A DNA stretch of 64,000 bases from Tissierella creatinophila DSM 6911 (GTDB lineage Bacteria > Bacillota > Clostridia > Tissierellales > Tissierellaceae): positions 1 to 64,000 of the forward strand of contig NZ_LTDM01000053.1 of the NCBI RefSeq assembly GCF_001940565.1, written 5' to 3'. The position numbers and the translations under genes were made by a program. This document shows, piece after piece, positions 15,003 to 25,119 of the stretch. The notes beneath the pieces were generated by a model. That model was not told where the DNA came from. It was given only the letters and a program-made list of their open reading frames with translations, and ran no database searches. Within the stretch, counting starts at the first letter, position 1. The number at the start of each line of letters is the position of its first letter.

Positions 15003-16742
15003 ATGATAAAAGTTGATAATTTATCCTACTCGTTTCCCCAAAAGGATCTATATAATAAAATTTCATTCACATTAGAAGATGGAGTGCACTGTGCTTTTAT
15101 AGGAATAAGTGGAAGTGGAAAAAGTACATTAATAGATTTGATTATGGATCCAGAAAGATATATGTTTGATGGCAAGTTAGAAATAGCCCCTGATTGTAAA
15201 ATTGGTTATGTAAGCCAATTTTATAAAATGGATAAAACAAAAAAACTTACAGTATTTCAATACATTGGAGAAGAATGTATTGAGCTCCAAAATGAATTAA
15301 TATCTATTTGTTCCCAAATGGAAACATCTTCAGATATCGATCACTTGCTAGAAAAGTATCAAGAAATTTCAGATGCATTTGATGCACTTGGTGGTAATGA
15401 TTTTGAAAGTAGAATTAATAAGAAATTAAATTTAGCAAATTTAATCAAGCATAAAGATTTGATGGTAACTGAACTTAGTGGTGGCGAATTCAAACTTATT
15501 CAAGTTATTAAAGAAATGCTAAGTACACCAGATTTAATGATTATGGATGAACCTGATGTATTTTTAGATTTTGAAAATCTCAATGCTCTTAAAAATCTAA
15601 TTAACTCATACAAAGGAACATTGCTAATTATTACACATAATAGATATCTCCTGAATCATTGTTTTAATAAGATTCTCCATCTTGAAAACATGGAGCTCCA
15701 GGAATTTGATGGAAGATATATAGATTATAACTTCTCACTACTTCAAAACAAAATTGAATTACAAGAGTTAGCTCATGCTGATACTGAAGAAATTAAAAGA
15801 AATGATCTTTTAATCGATAGATTTAGAGCAGCAGCCGCAGAAAATGCTGAAGCTTCTATAGGTCAACATGTAAATTCTAGAGTTAAAATTCAAGAACGAT
15901 TAAAAATGCGTAGAATTAAAGCACCCTTTGTATATATCAATCAGCCAAATATACATTTATCTACAGATGAGGTCATAGAAGAGGCTATAGCCTTAAAGGT
16001 AAGTGACTATAGTCTTGCTTTTGATGATGTTTTACTAGAAAATATTAACTTTGAAATTAAATCTACGGATAAAGTAGTCCTTATCGGTCCAAATGGTACT
16101 GGGAAAACTACTTTACTACGAGAAATCTTTCAAAATAATAATAATTCTATTAAAGTCAATGAAGATATTAAAATGGCTTATTTATCTCAAGTTCAAGATG
16201 AAATGTTAAATGATTCCAACACTATACTTGAAGAGTTCTTTGATGCTGGGTTTAAAACTTCTGGTGATATTATATCCTGTATTTTAAGTCATGGTTTTGA
16301 TGAAGAAATCGTTAATCAAAAGATAGGTTCTTTATCTGGTGGCGAAAAAAATATCCTTCAATTAGCCAAACTATCAATTAGCAAGGCAAACATGTTGCTT
16401 CTTGATGAACCTACAAGTCACTTAGACACCTACTCACAAATAGCCCTAGAGAAAGCGATAGAAAACTATAACGGTGCTATTTTAATGATTTCTCATGATT
16501 TCTATTCTATAGTAAACTGTATGGATTATGTTTTAATCATTGAAGATAAGACAATTCGAAAAATGAGTATGCGAAAGTTTAGAAAGATGATTTATGCTAG
16601 TCATTTTGATAAAGACTATTTAGAAATTGAACAAAAGAAAAAGTCACTTGAAATAAAAATAGCTTTATCATTAAAAGATAATAATTTTGAATTAGCTAAG
16701 GTTTTATGTGAAGATTTAGAATCACTTATTAAGTTGTTATAA
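15003..16742 (+). CDS. ABC-F family ATPase (soluble, tandem ABC domains)
   Basis: A 579-residue protein with two nucleotide-binding domains and no membrane segments. NBD1 has GISGSGKST near residue 37, signature LSGGEF and Walker B LMIMDEPDVFLD. NBD2 has GPNGTGKTT near 364, LSGGEKN and LLLDEPTSHLD. The interdomain linker (about residues 230-320) is charged and helical, as in ABC-F proteins that act on the ribosome E site in translation regulation or antibiotic resistance. Coupled to an MFS gene 4 bp upstream, it may belong to a drug-response unit, supported by the MerR-like promoter. Whether it is a resistance factor cannot be decided from sequence. Confidence 0.85.
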   Translation: MIKVDNLSYSFPQKDLYNKISFTLEDGVHCAFIGISGSGKSTLIDLIMDPERYMFDGKLEIAPDCKIGYVSQFYKMDKTKKLTVFQYIGEECIELQNELISICSQMETSSDIDHLLEKYQEISDAFDALGGNDFESRINKKLNLANLIKHKDLMVTELSGGEFKLIQVIKEMLSTPDLMIMDEPDVFLDFENLNALKNLINSYKGTLLIITHNRYLLNHCFNKILHLENMELQEFDGRYIDYNFSLLQNKIELQELAHADTEEIKRNDLLIDRFRAAAAENAEASIGQHVNSRVKIQERLKMRRIKAPFVYINQPNIHLSTDEVIEEAIALKVSDYSLAFDDVLLENINFEIKSTDKVVLIGPNGTGKTTLLREIFQNNNNSIKVNEDIKMAYLSQVQDEMLNDSNTILEEFFDAGFKTSGDIISCILSHGFDEEIVNQKIGSLSGGEKNILQLAKLSISKANMLLLDEPTSHLDTYSQIALEKAIENYNGAILMISHDFYSIVNCMDYVLIIEDKTIRKMSMRKFRKMIYASHFDKDYLEIEQKKKSLEIKIALSLKDNNFELAKVLCEDLESLIKLL

Positions 16743-16784
16743 TCTTTATATTTTTATAACTATGATTTTCATAAGCACTTTAAT

Positions 16785-16826
16785 AAAAAAGGTGGAGAAG
16801 ATTTTTAAATCTTCTCCACCTTTTTT
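16785..16826. terminator. Bidirectional terminator between ABC-F and SNF2 genes
   Basis: A 20-bp perfect stem with core GGTGGAGAAGATTT, a 2-nt loop, A6 on the left and T6 on the right. It serves both convergent genes. Confidence 0.9.
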
Positions 16827-16875
16827 ATTATTCTTCTATAGATCTCTCATAAAAATATCAAATTGTAATTTAATT

Positions 16876-19800
16876 TTAGACGTCAAATAATGACATTATT
16901 TCTTCTTCACTTAATTTAGATATAAGAGTTTCACCTTCTCTTATTACTTTATCTATCATCTCTTTTTTCTTTTCTTGAAGTTTAAATATTTTTTCTTCTA
17001 TCGTTCCTTTTGTAATTAACTTAATTACTTGCACTTTATTTTCCTGCCCTATTCTGTGTGCTCTATCTGTTGCTTGATCTTCCACTGCTGGATTCCACCA
17101 TGGATCAAAATGTATTACCATATCAGCTGAGGTAAGGTTTAATCCTGTACCACCAGCCTTTAAAGATATTAAAAATACATCTGATTGTCCTTTGTTGAAC
17201 TGTTTTACAAGTTTTCCCCTATCTTCCATTGAGGTTTTACCATCTAAATACATCATATCTATATTTATTTTCTCTAATCTTTTTCTTATTTCACTTAGCA
17301 TAGTTGTAAACTGGGAAAATATTAAAATTCTGTGTCCACCAGAAACTGCCTCAGATACTATTTCTTCTAAAAAATCTAATTTCCCACTCCCACCATTATA
17401 CTCTTCTAAAAATACACTTGGATCGCAACTGAGTTGCCTTAGTCTAGTAAGACCTGCAAGAATCTTTATATGACTTTTATTGTATCCTTTTTCATTTATC
17501 TCTTCCCCCAAATCTCCTTTTATAGCTTGAAGATAAGCCAGATACATCTTCTTTTGTTCATCCGTCATATCTACCAATATCTTTTGCTCAATTTTATCTG
17601 GGAGTTCTTTTAGTACTTCTTTTTTAAGCCTTCTAAGTATAAATGGTTTAATATAATTATTTAATTCTCTTAGTTTTTTACTGTCATTTTCTTTTACAAT
17701 TGGCTTTTCAAACTTCTCAGTAAACTTCTTACTATTTAAAAGATATCCAGGCATTAAAAAATCAAATATTGACCATAATTCTGAAAGAGAATTCTCCATC
17801 GGTGTTCCCGTTAATGCAAAGTAGTTTTTAGCCTTTATCTTTTTAACAGATTTGGCACTCAGTGAACCTTTGTTTTTTATATGTTGAGCTTCATCTAATA
17901 TAAGATATCTAAAATCTATATCTTTATAATCATCTATGTCTTTTCTTATAAGTGGATAAGATGTAATTACTATATCATATCTACTACAAGTCTTGATGAG
18001 ATTTATTCTATCTGATTTCATCCCTGCTATTATAATTGTACTTAAATCTGGTGCAAATTTATTTACCTCGTCCTCCCAATTATATACCAGAGATGTAGGC
18101 ACTACAATCAAACTTACCCCTTGCCCTTTTTCTTCCTTCTCAGACATTAGAAAGCATATCATCTGTACTGTCTTGCCAAGTCCCATTTCATCTGCTAATA
18201 TTCCTCCAAATCCATAGTTTGAAAGTGATTTGATCCATTTAAATCCATTTTTTTGATAGTCCCTTAATTCTGCATTTAATTTTTTGGGTAATCTATATTC
18301 TATATCATCTGGTTCTTTTATATCCATTACAAGCTTTTTAAAATTAGCATTTTTCTTTATAAATCCTATATCTCTATCTTCTAAAAACTTATCTAAATAC
18401 ATTGTTCTATATTTTGGAAGTTCTAGCTTTCCATTGTTAAATTCTTTTACATCCACATCCAAATAATCCATCATTTCAAACACATTATTTAAATCCTTGT
18501 TTTCTAAAGACAAAAAAGCTCCATTCTTAAGCTTATAATATTTCTTTTTTTCTCTTAAAGCATGAAATACATTTCCTAGTTCTAACATATCTATCCCTTC
18601 TATATTAAAGTCAAACTCTAACATATCTAAACCACTATCTATCTTAAAAACTCCTGAAAAACTATCTCCTCCTATTAGTTGTATATCTCTAAAGCTATCC
18701 GTGTAGTAAACTTCAGAGTAATGTTGGAGTTTAGGTATAACGTTGTTTATAAAATCAAATATTTTCTCTTCATCCTCTAAATAAAATCCTCCATCTTCTA
18801 CCTTAAAGTCTCCTTGTTCTAGTAAACCTAAAATCTTTCTTTCCTTTTCCATATCTCTTAAAAGAATTTGTCCTTCATTAATTTCTTGTTTTTTCTTTGA
18901 AGAAAATGGGTTTATCTTTATACCACCATAGTTAAATTCTACTTTTCCATTAATAACTTCACCTTTTCTATCAAAGTAGATAAGGCTTTCAAGATTTTCA
19001 CTATAAATGGAATCTTTAACCTTTTCATCTATTTCAAGCTTTGTATGTTTCTTTATATTTAAAAGAACTTCAGATACAAAAACTTCCTTTAAATCTTCTT
19101 CCACTCTAATAGTTTTTATATCCTTGTCTTTTATTTCATTTATTATTGGTCTTATAAATCTTGATTGATTTATAGGGATTTTATATACATTATCCTTATA
19201 GAAAATATATCTACAGTCATCACTAAGCGGAATGAATGTTTCTTCATCTATTAAACTTACTAATAAATCTTTACCTTCTTCTTCTATTTTAAACTTTAAA
19301 TCTATCTTTTCTTCAATCACTGTAGCATTGTTAAGTCTATAACCATTTATATCAATATTAAAATTTCGATCTATCATTAAATTAAAAAACTTTTCAAGTG
19401 ATTTAGCACTTAGTGCCATATTTTTCCCATTAAATGTTCTTTCATATCTACTACCATAGTTACTTCCGCTATTCATATCATAGTTTTCATACAATATAGT
19501 CAAAAAATCTATTAATTCTAAGTCTTTAGCATTAAAACAGTGAACTTGTGGATCAAAAGTAAATTTTTGACCAAATTCTATTACCTCATCATAACTTACT
19601 TGTGAAATAAACTCACTTAGTTTTTTCACTACATATAGTCTTTCTTCCCCTATTCTAAAGTTTATATTTGAACCATACTCTCTCCATTCATAATTTACCT
19701 CCAAATTTACTTCTTTCTTATCTTCTTCTGCCACTTCTTCATAGAATTGAAGAATGTTTTTTATACTTCCCTCTGTTTTTTCCTTTTGTTTTTGGAGGTT

Positions 19801-20079
19801 CTTTATAAAAAGTAATAAAGCTACAATATGTTTGCAATCTCCACTATATTTTGTATACGCCTTACAATTACATTTTGTCATTTGTATATATCCATCAACA
19901 TCAAATTTTGCTTCTGTATGATAAACTTCACTTCCATATATATTTGCAACAAAATAATCATGATTGGGATTAGTTCTAATATTTTTCACATTACCCTGTT
20001 TATAATAGTCATTTCCTTTAAAATAAGTCGTACTTATATTTACTCTATTTATCATTTGTGTTTTAGTGATATTATGCAT
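16876..20079 (-). CDS. SWIM zinc-finger SNF2-family DNA translocase/helicase
   Basis: A 1067-residue protein. A SWIM motif CNC...CKH lies near residues 69-84. A long central region of unknown fold follows, then a full SNF2 ATPase: Walker A DEMGLGKT (about 625-632), DEAQ box (about 728), LTGTPMEN, and a helicase C domain with LIFSQFTTML, YLDGKTS, SLKAGGTGLNLTSADMVIHFDPWWNPAVEDQATDRAHRIGQ. Such bacterial SNF2 proteins are common stand-alone genes in Firmicutes and are thought to remodel DNA- or RNA-polymerase-bound complexes. The ribosome-binding site GAGGTGG precedes the ATG. No methyltransferase or nuclease partner is adjacent, so a restriction-type role is not supported. Confidence 0.93.
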   Translation of the reverse strand: MHNITKTQMINRVNISTTYFKGNDYYKQGNVKNIRTNPNHDYFVANIYGSEVYHTEAKFDVDGYIQMTKCNCKAYTKYSGDCKHIVALLLFIKNLQKQKEKTEGSIKNILQFYEEVAEEDKKEVNLEVNYEWREYGSNINFRIGEERLYVVKKLSEFISQVSYDEVIEFGQKFTFDPQVHCFNAKDLELIDFLTILYENYDMNSGSNYGSRYERTFNGKNMALSAKSLEKFFNLMIDRNFNIDINGYRLNNATVIEEKIDLKFKIEEEGKDLLVSLIDEETFIPLSDDCRYIFYKDNVYKIPINQSRFIRPIINEIKDKDIKTIRVEEDLKEVFVSEVLLNIKKHTKLEIDEKVKDSIYSENLESLIYFDRKGEVINGKVEFNYGGIKINPFSSKKKQEINEGQILLRDMEKERKILGLLEQGDFKVEDGGFYLEDEEKIFDFINNVIPKLQHYSEVYYTDSFRDIQLIGGDSFSGVFKIDSGLDMLEFDFNIEGIDMLELGNVFHALREKKKYYKLKNGAFLSLENKDLNNVFEMMDYLDVDVKEFNNGKLELPKYRTMYLDKFLEDRDIGFIKKNANFKKLVMDIKEPDDIEYRLPKKLNAELRDYQKNGFKWIKSLSNYGFGGILADEMGLGKTVQMICFLMSEKEEKGQGVSLIVVPTSLVYNWEDEVNKFAPDLSTIIIAGMKSDRINLIKTCSRYDIVITSYPLIRKDIDDYKDIDFRYLILDEAQHIKNKGSLSAKSVKKIKAKNYFALTGTPMENSLSELWSIFDFLMPGYLLNSKKFTEKFEKPIVKENDSKKLRELNNYIKPFILRRLKKEVLKELPDKIEQKILVDMTDEQKKMYLAYLQAIKGDLGEEINEKGYNKSHIKILAGLTRLRQLSCDPSVFLEEYNGGSGKLDFLEEIVSEAVSGGHRILIFSQFTTMLSEIRKRLEKINIDMMYLDGKTSMEDRGKLVKQFNKGQSDVFLISLKAGGTGLNLTSADMVIHFDPWWNPAVEDQATDRAHRIGQENKVQVIKLITKGTIEEKIFKLQEKKKEMIDKVIREGETLISKLSEEEIMSLFDV

Positions 20080-20181
20080 ATCTTCACCACCTCGTAAAAT
20101 CTTATTTTTATTTTACTATCCAATCCTTTTATTATACTACAAATCATTATATTTTTTTGACAACTTATGTAGATAATAAAA

Positions 20182-20245
20182 ATATGCTCCTACTTGTCAT
20201 AAACAGTTTTTATTATTTTAACTGTCTACTACAAGTGGAGCATAT
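20182..20245 (-). terminator. Compound terminator of the NAD-kinase-family gene
   Basis: Outer arms ATATGCTCC-TACTTGT and ACAAGT-GGAGCATAT and inner arms AACAGTT/AACTGT form a long stem, followed on the minus strand by a T-rich run. Confidence 0.75.
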
Positions 20246-20287
20246 CATTTTAATTTGAAGGCTTTGTATGCTATTAAAAATATTAAA

Positions 20288-21400
20288 TTATAATCCTTTT
20301 ACTTTCTCAAAAGACTCTATCTGATAACTGGTTAATACTCTAATATACCCACTAAGCATACTATTTACTTCTTCATTTCCTGTATCTACTAAAAGTGGTC
20401 TCCTATCTAAAGATAGAAGTTTATTTTTAGAAGCAACAACACGTATATTGTCTTTTCCTACTCTCTTAATAACCTCAGCACTTATTTGTTGGTTACCTCT
20501 TCCAAATATATAACCTTGACCTCCAATAACAGTAACTATTATTTTAGCACTATTATCTCCAATTATATCTAAAATTTGATTTTCATTTACATCACTTGCC
20601 ACTAGCTGCTTATTTTTTATAATATCTATTCCTAAAAGAGTATTAGGTAGGTTTAATTTTTCCATAATGGCTCTTATGGACGTACCAGATCCCATTATAT
20701 AAAATACTTCTGGCTCCATTTCTTCAATAATCGCATTAGAAATTCCTTCTAATGCATCTTCTTCTGATCCTAATGCTCCAGACTTAGTGTTTTGTACTAA
20801 ATCTTCTTCTAATGGAATTTTAACATATCCATATAGTCTTGCTGTTACTTCACCTTTTCTAAAAGCTTCTTCATCTATATCCATTACCTCTGCTTCTTTT
20901 GTTTTTTTCTCATCATCTTGAAGATAATTAAGAGCTACATCTCCCGCGGCTTTAGGATAGTTTGCATATACCCCTGAATGAATTTTAACTCCTGCAGGTA
21001 TACCTATAACTGGTACACTTGTACCAACGGCATTAAAGATGTTTCGTGCAGTTCCATCTCCACCTGCAAAAAGGATTAAATCTACTCCCTCTTGAACCAT
21101 TTTCCTTGCAGCTTCTTCCGTATTTTCAGGCTTGAGTTGATCTCCTATTTGACCAATAACTATTGGATTAAACCCAACTTCAATAGCCTCTTTTTCACCC
21201 ATATTTCCTGGATAGGTAAATATTTGTAATTTATCTTTAAGAGGCAATAAACTCTCCAAAGCCTTCTTTGCTTTATTTGGAGATTCAGGTATCGCTCCCA
21301 AGCTACGAGCCTGTTCTAAAATCTCTGGTCCATCAGTCCCCTTAAGTCCTACTTTACCACCCATGCCTGCAATAGGATTAACTATAAACCCAAGTTTCAC
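20288..21400 (-). CDS. ATP-NAD kinase-family protein (COG3199/AcoX-like)
   Basis: A 370-residue protein with the NAD/diacylglycerol-kinase fold: N-terminal GFIVNPIAGMGGKVGLKGTD, the nucleotide motif FAGGDGTARNIFNAV near residue 113, and PVIGIPAGVKIHSGVY. It is longer than housekeeping NAD kinase (about 270-300) and carries the extra C-terminal region of the AcoX-like branch. Members of that branch are annotated as NAD kinases or acetoin-catabolism proteins; activity is not certain. It starts with GTG at 21400 after GGGGGG. No acetoin genes are adjacent; ndk lies upstream in the same orientation, about 160 bp away. Confidence 0.82.
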   Translation of the reverse strand: MKLGFIVNPIAGMGGKVGLKGTDGPEILEQARSLGAIPESPNKAKKALESLLPLKDKLQIFTYPGNMGEKEAIEVGFNPIVIGQIGDQLKPENTEEAARKMVQEGVDLILFAGGDGTARNIFNAVGTSVPVIGIPAGVKIHSGVYANYPKAAGDVALNYLQDDEKKTKEAEVMDIDEEAFRKGEVTARLYGYVKIPLEEDLVQNTKSGALGSEEDALEGISNAIIEEMEPEVFYIMGSGTSIRAIMEKLNLPNTLLGIDIIKNKQLVASDVNENQILDIIGDNSAKIIVTVIGGQGYIFGRGNQQISAEVIKRVGKDNIRVVASKNKLLSLDRRPLLVDTGNEEVNSMLSGYIRVLTSYQIESFEKVKGL

Positions 21401-21562
21401 AAAGTATCCCCCCTATATTTAAAAATATTTTAACTACTATAATTTTATTTGTGTACTTCTTAAACTGGAGATGACATATTTATCTCCTCCAGTGAACTAT
21501 ATACCCATTATAATTATATATCAACGTAAGTTAAATCTATATTTATAAATTCAAAGAATATG

Positions 21563-21958
21563 TTAAAACCATAAACTTATTTCTCTATTTGCATTTTCTA
21601 TCGAATCAGAACCGTGGATTACATTTTGAGTCTTTTCATTAGAAAAGTCACCTCTTATAGTACCTGGAGCTGCAAGCTTTGGATCCTTATTTCCTATCAT
21701 AAGACGCATTACTTCAACAGCAGATTCTCCTTCTACCTCCATTATCATAACCGATTCTCCTGATATATAGTCTATTAATTCATGAAAAAATTCTTTTTCT
21801 CTATGTTCTTGATAATGTTCTTCAATTAAGCTTTTACTTGGTTTAAATAATTTAGCTCGTAGTATTTTAAAGCCCTTATTTTCTATTCTAGATATAACTT
21901 CCCCCATAATTCTTCTTTGTATTCCATCAGGTTTAATCATTATAAATGTTCTTTCCAA
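21563..21958 (-). CDS. ndk: Nucleoside diphosphate kinase
   Basis: Transfers the gamma phosphate among nucleoside triphosphates through a phosphohistidine. The 131-residue protein has MIKPDGIQRR at the start and the catalytic His in NVIHGSDS near residue 115, followed by the AxxEI element ENANREISLWF. Slightly shorter than the usual 135-150 residues, as in other clostridial forms. The start is TTG at 21958 with AGGAGGG seven bases upstream. Confidence 0.95.
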   Translation of the reverse strand: MERTFIMIKPDGIQRRIMGEVISRIENKGFKILRAKLFKPSKSLIEEHYQEHREKEFFHELIDYISGESVMIMEVEGESAVEVMRLMIGNKDPKLAAPGTIRGDFSNEKTQNVIHGSDSIENANREISLWF

Positions 21959-22209
21959 TATAATCCCTCCTATAATTTTTATATTATATCTTTTAATAAT
22001 ATTATCTGTTTATCATTTATTCCCCATTTTTCACTTTCTTCACTTGTGATTATTTACCTTATTCGTATTATCTTATAGAAATTATATACTTTTTTCAGAA
22101 TATTGTCAAAGCTTTATACCCTTGTATAAACAAACAAACATAACACTATATCTCACATACAAGTTCAGTATTATAAGAGTTTAGTTTCTAAATTCTTATT
22201 CTGCAATAA

Positions 22210-22259
22210 AAAAGGCTTAAACTAGATAAAAAAAGTTTCTTATCTAGTTTAAGCCTTTT
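22210..22259 (-). terminator. Terminator of the folate operon
   Basis: A perfect 20-bp stem (core AAGGCTTAAACTAGATAA) with a 10-nt loop and a T-tract on the minus strand, about 105 bp after the last gene. Confidence 0.9.
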
Positions 22260-22365
22260 AGTTTCCGAATTAAATTTACCATCAGTTGATATCTGTATAT
22301 TATTTAATGTTAAAAATCATAGCTACAATAAATCTTTCTTTTCTTTCTAAAATCTAATAAATCAA

Positions 22366-22842
22366 TCAATATTTTAAATAATAAATTTCTCCATTTAAAA
22401 ATCTCTTGCATTTATTCTTAGCATTACAATTAAAGCATGGCCTAGATGCTTTATCTGCTTCGTATAATAGGCTGCTCAAATCTGTTATATGTTCTTTATC
22501 TCTATGAGAAATTATAGCTAAAGTAATCTCTTTAATTTCAATATCAGTAAATTGACATCTCTTAAGAATAGCCTCTGCTAATTGCGCACTTGCTATAGCA
22601 TGGTCTTTTCCTGTAGTATATTCTACCCATCTACCAATATCATGAAGTAAACCTGCTGCATATATTAGTTCTTTATCTATATTAAGTTCTCTTTCACAAT
22701 TAATTATCATAGCTATTCTACAAACATCAAGAAAGTGAGTAATATCATGGTGACAAAAAACCCTCTCCACTTCCAATTCTTCATTTTTCTTTAAAAACAT
22801 CAGGAATTCTGCATCTTCTAAAAGACAATTAATTCTATCCAT
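22366..22842 (-). CDS. HD-domain phosphohydrolase, last gene of the folate operon
   Basis: A 158-residue HD-superfamily protein. The metal-binding pattern is present: His in CHHDITHFLDV, HD in AAGLLHDIGRW, His in GKDHAIASA and a late Asp in YEADKASR. The C-terminus has four Cys (CFNCNAKNKCKRF), perhaps a small metal site, which is unusual. Its ATG overlaps the folK stop by one base (TGATG), so it is translationally coupled. In clostridial folate operons such HD proteins may act as phosphatases on pterin or nucleotide intermediates, for example the missing dihydroneopterin triphosphate step, but this is inference. Confidence 0.85.
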   Translation of the reverse strand: MDRINCLLEDAEFLMFLKKNEELEVERVFCHHDITHFLDVCRIAMIINCERELNIDKELIYAAGLLHDIGRWVEYTTGKDHAIASAQLAEAILKRCQFTDIEIKEITLAIISHRDKEHITDLSSLLYEADKASRPCFNCNAKNKCKRFLNGEIYYLKY

Positions 22843-23315
22843 CAATCTACCACCTTCCTGATTTCCTCACCTTTAAAGTTTTTCATTATATCTCCGATAG
22901 GTATATTATTAATTACAAGTTTAGGGGCTAATTCAAACATTGGCACCATTACAAATGCCCTTTCATGCATACGAGGATGAGGTATAATGAGGTTTTCTGA
23001 TTCCATCTTAATATCACCATATATCAATATATCTACATCTATGATTCTTGGACCGTTAACAATAGTTTTGACTCTTTTCATGTCTCTTTCAATACTTTGA
23101 GTAAAATCTAATAGTTCTCTAGGATTTAAACTTGTTTCACCTTCAATTACCATATTTAAAAACCAAGGTTGATCTTTAAATCCTACAGGCTCTGTTTCAT
23201 AATAGGAAGATTTATTCAGTATATTTACTTTTTTACTCAACAACAATAGGGCTGATTCAATATTTCTTTTACTATCGCCAATATTACTTCCCAGCCCAAG
23301 ATATACTTTATTCAT
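22842..23315 (-). CDS. folK: 2-amino-4-hydroxy-6-hydroxymethyldihydropteridine pyrophosphokinase
   Basis: Adds pyrophosphate to 6-hydroxymethyl-dihydropterin before FolP. The 157-residue protein shows YLGLGSNIGD, YETEPVGFKDQPWFLN, GPRIIDVDILIYGD and PHPRMHERAFV, all HPPK signatures. I chose the ATG at 23315; the reading frame is open further upstream but the family starts at this MNKVYLGLGSN. It overlaps folB by 8 bp. Confidence 0.95.
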   Translation of the reverse strand: MNKVYLGLGSNIGDSKRNIESALLLLSKKVNILNKSSYYETEPVGFKDQPWFLNMVIEGETSLNPRELLDFTQSIERDMKRVKTIVNGPRIIDVDILIYGDIKMESENLIIPHPRMHERAFVMVPMFELAPKLVINNIPIGDIMKNFKGEEIRKVVD

Positions 23316-23679
23316 AATCCTTTCTACTCCTTTTGATCTGTACTGCAAAATAATCAAAATTACCTGCTACAGGTGCACTAGGCTTTTTAATCATTAGTCT
23401 AACAGTTTCCACCTTTTCAAAAGCTAATAAGATTTGACCACAAATCTTATTAGCTAGTGCTTCTAATAAATCAAACTTTTCTTTGGTCATAATACTTGCT
23501 ATAGTTTCATAGACACTTGCATAACTAACAGTATGATTTAAATCATCAGTTTGACCTGCTTGTTTTAGATCTAAATACAACTGGACATCTATATAAAATT
23601 TTTGACCTAGAACTTTTTCTTCTTGTAATACACCATGATAACCATAGAAAACCATATTCTCCATAATAATTTTGTCCAT
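23308..23679 (-). CDS. folB: Dihydroneopterin aldolase
   Basis: A 123-residue protein that cleaves dihydroneopterin to hydroxymethyl-dihydropterin. It begins DKIIMENMVFYGYHGVLQEEK, with the typical YGYHG, and has a conserved Lys in the IKKPSAPV segment. Its ATG is one base from the folP stop. Confidence 0.94.
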   Translation of the reverse strand: MDKIIMENMVFYGYHGVLQEEKVLGQKFYIDVQLYLDLKQAGQTDDLNHTVSYASVYETIASIMTKEKFDLLEALANKICGQILLAFEKVETVRLMIKKPSAPVAGNFDYFAVQIKRSRKDYE

Positions 23680-23680
23680 A

Positions 23681-24520
23681 CTATTTACCCCTAATTATTG
23701 CATCAGTAACTTTTGCAGCTCTTAAGTTTTCCCCTACATCATGGACTCTAACTATATCTACCCCTTGAGCTATGCCCAATACAGTAGTTGCTAATGTTCC
23801 TTCCATTCTCTCTTTTGGTGGCAAGTCTAGAACTTTACCTATCATGGATTTTCTTGATGTGCCAAGTAAAATTGGGTATCCTAATGATTTCAATTCATCT
23901 AGTTGGCTCATTAATTCAATATTTTGTTCAGGGGTCTTCCCAAATCCAATGCCGGGGTCTAATATTATCATATCATCTTTAATTCCAGCCTCTTTGGCAA
24001 TATCTATAGACTTCTTAAAAAATTCTTTTATATCTTCAACCATGTTCTTATAATCAGTTCCATCTTGATTGTGCATAATTACTACTGGTACCTTATACTT
24101 TGCAACTACCTTTGCCATATTTAAATCTCTTTGTAATCCCCATATATCATTGATTATATGTGCTCCATTCTTTAAGCCTTCCTCAGCAACTTCTGCCCTT
24201 ATAGTATCTAAAGATATTATCGCATCTGTCTCAGCTGATAATCTTTTAATAACTGAAATCACTCGATTTTTCTCTTCTTCTGTAGTGATGTTTTGGTGAC
24301 CTGGTCTGGAAGATTCCCCGCCAATATCTATGATATCAGCTCCTAAAGCAATCATCTCTTTGGCATGATTAATTGCATTATCTATATCAACAAAATCACC
24401 ACCATCTGAAAATGAATCTGGAGTTACATTTAATATCCCCATAATATGAGTTCTCTCACCAAAGCTTAAACTTTTATCTAGAAATTTAATAGTTTTTATT
24501 TCATATTTTATCTTTTTCAT
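23681..24520 (-). CDS. folP: Dihydropteroate synthase
   Basis: Condenses hydroxymethyl-dihydropterin pyrophosphate with p-aminobenzoate; target of sulfonamides. The 279 residues contain MGILNVTPDSFSDGG, DIIDIGGESSRPG, NDIWG, ILDPGIGFGKTPEQN, LLGTSRKS and IVRVHDV. AGGAGGAAAT precedes the ATG. Second gene of the operon, 21 bp after folE. Confidence 0.96.
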   Translation of the reverse strand: MKKIKYEIKTIKFLDKSLSFGERTHIMGILNVTPDSFSDGGDFVDIDNAINHAKEMIALGADIIDIGGESSRPGHQNITTEEEKNRVISVIKRLSAETDAIISLDTIRAEVAEEGLKNGAHIINDIWGLQRDLNMAKVVAKYKVPVVIMHNQDGTDYKNMVEDIKEFFKKSIDIAKEAGIKDDMIILDPGIGFGKTPEQNIELMSQLDELKSLGYPILLGTSRKSMIGKVLDLPPKERMEGTLATTVLGIAQGVDIVRVHDVGENLRAAKVTDAIIRGK

Positions 24521-24541
24521 ATTTCCTCCTGATGTCTATGA

Positions 24542-25102
24542 TTATTTGTTTATCATTGATAATACTTCTGCTCTAGATTTAGAATCAGATGTAAACACTC
24601 CTCTTATAGCAGAAGTTATAGTCTTAGAACCTGGCTTTTTAACGCCTCTCATTGTCATACACATATGTTCAGCTTCTATAACCACAATAACTCCATAAGG
24701 ATCAAGCTTTTCTGTTATTACATTGGCTATAGTAGCTGTAAGTCTCTCTTGAAGTTGAGGCTTTTTGGAAACAGAATCTACTACTCTAGCTAATTTGCTA
24801 AGTCCTGTTAATCTACCTTCCTTAGGTAAATATCCTATATGGGCTTTACCAAAAAAAGGTACCAAATGATGCTCACAAACGGAATGAAATGGAATATCCT
24901 TAATTAAAACTAATTCCTCATATTGTTCTTCTTGGAAATATACTTCTAAATGTTTTTTTGGATCCTCATTTAGTCCTGAAAAAATTTCTTCATACATTCT
25001 TGCCACCCTGTTTGGTGTATCTAATAATCCTTCCCTATCTGGATCTTCACCTATTGCATAAAGTATTTCTCTAACAGCCTTTTCAATTCTTGCCTTATCC
25101 AT
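24542..25102 (-). CDS. folE: GTP cyclohydrolase I
   Basis: First committed enzyme of pterin synthesis, here the first gene of a five-gene folate operon. The 186-residue protein has the zinc ligands in [20 protein letters not shown] and [10 protein letters not shown], plus [30 protein letters not shown] precedes the ATG. Its leader contains a short open frame and a hairpin with T-run that could attenuate the operon. Confidence 0.96.
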   Translation of the reverse strand: MDKARIEKAVREILYAIGEDPDREGLLDTPNRVARMYEEIFSGLNEDPKKHLEVYFQEEQYEELVLIKDIPFHSVCEHHLVPFFGKAHIGYLPKEGRLTGLSKLARVVDSVSKKPQLQERLTATIANVITEKLDPYGVIVVIEAEHMCMTMRGVKKPGSKTITSAIRGVFTSDSKSRAEVLSMINK

Positions 25103-25119
25103 TAGTAGTAGTCCTCCTT

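Noticed and set aside
16876-20079. SNF2 protein as part of a DISARM or restriction system
   Set aside because: No methyltransferase, DUF1998 or phospholipase partner is adjacent; the SWIM-SNF2 architecture is a common stand-alone gene.
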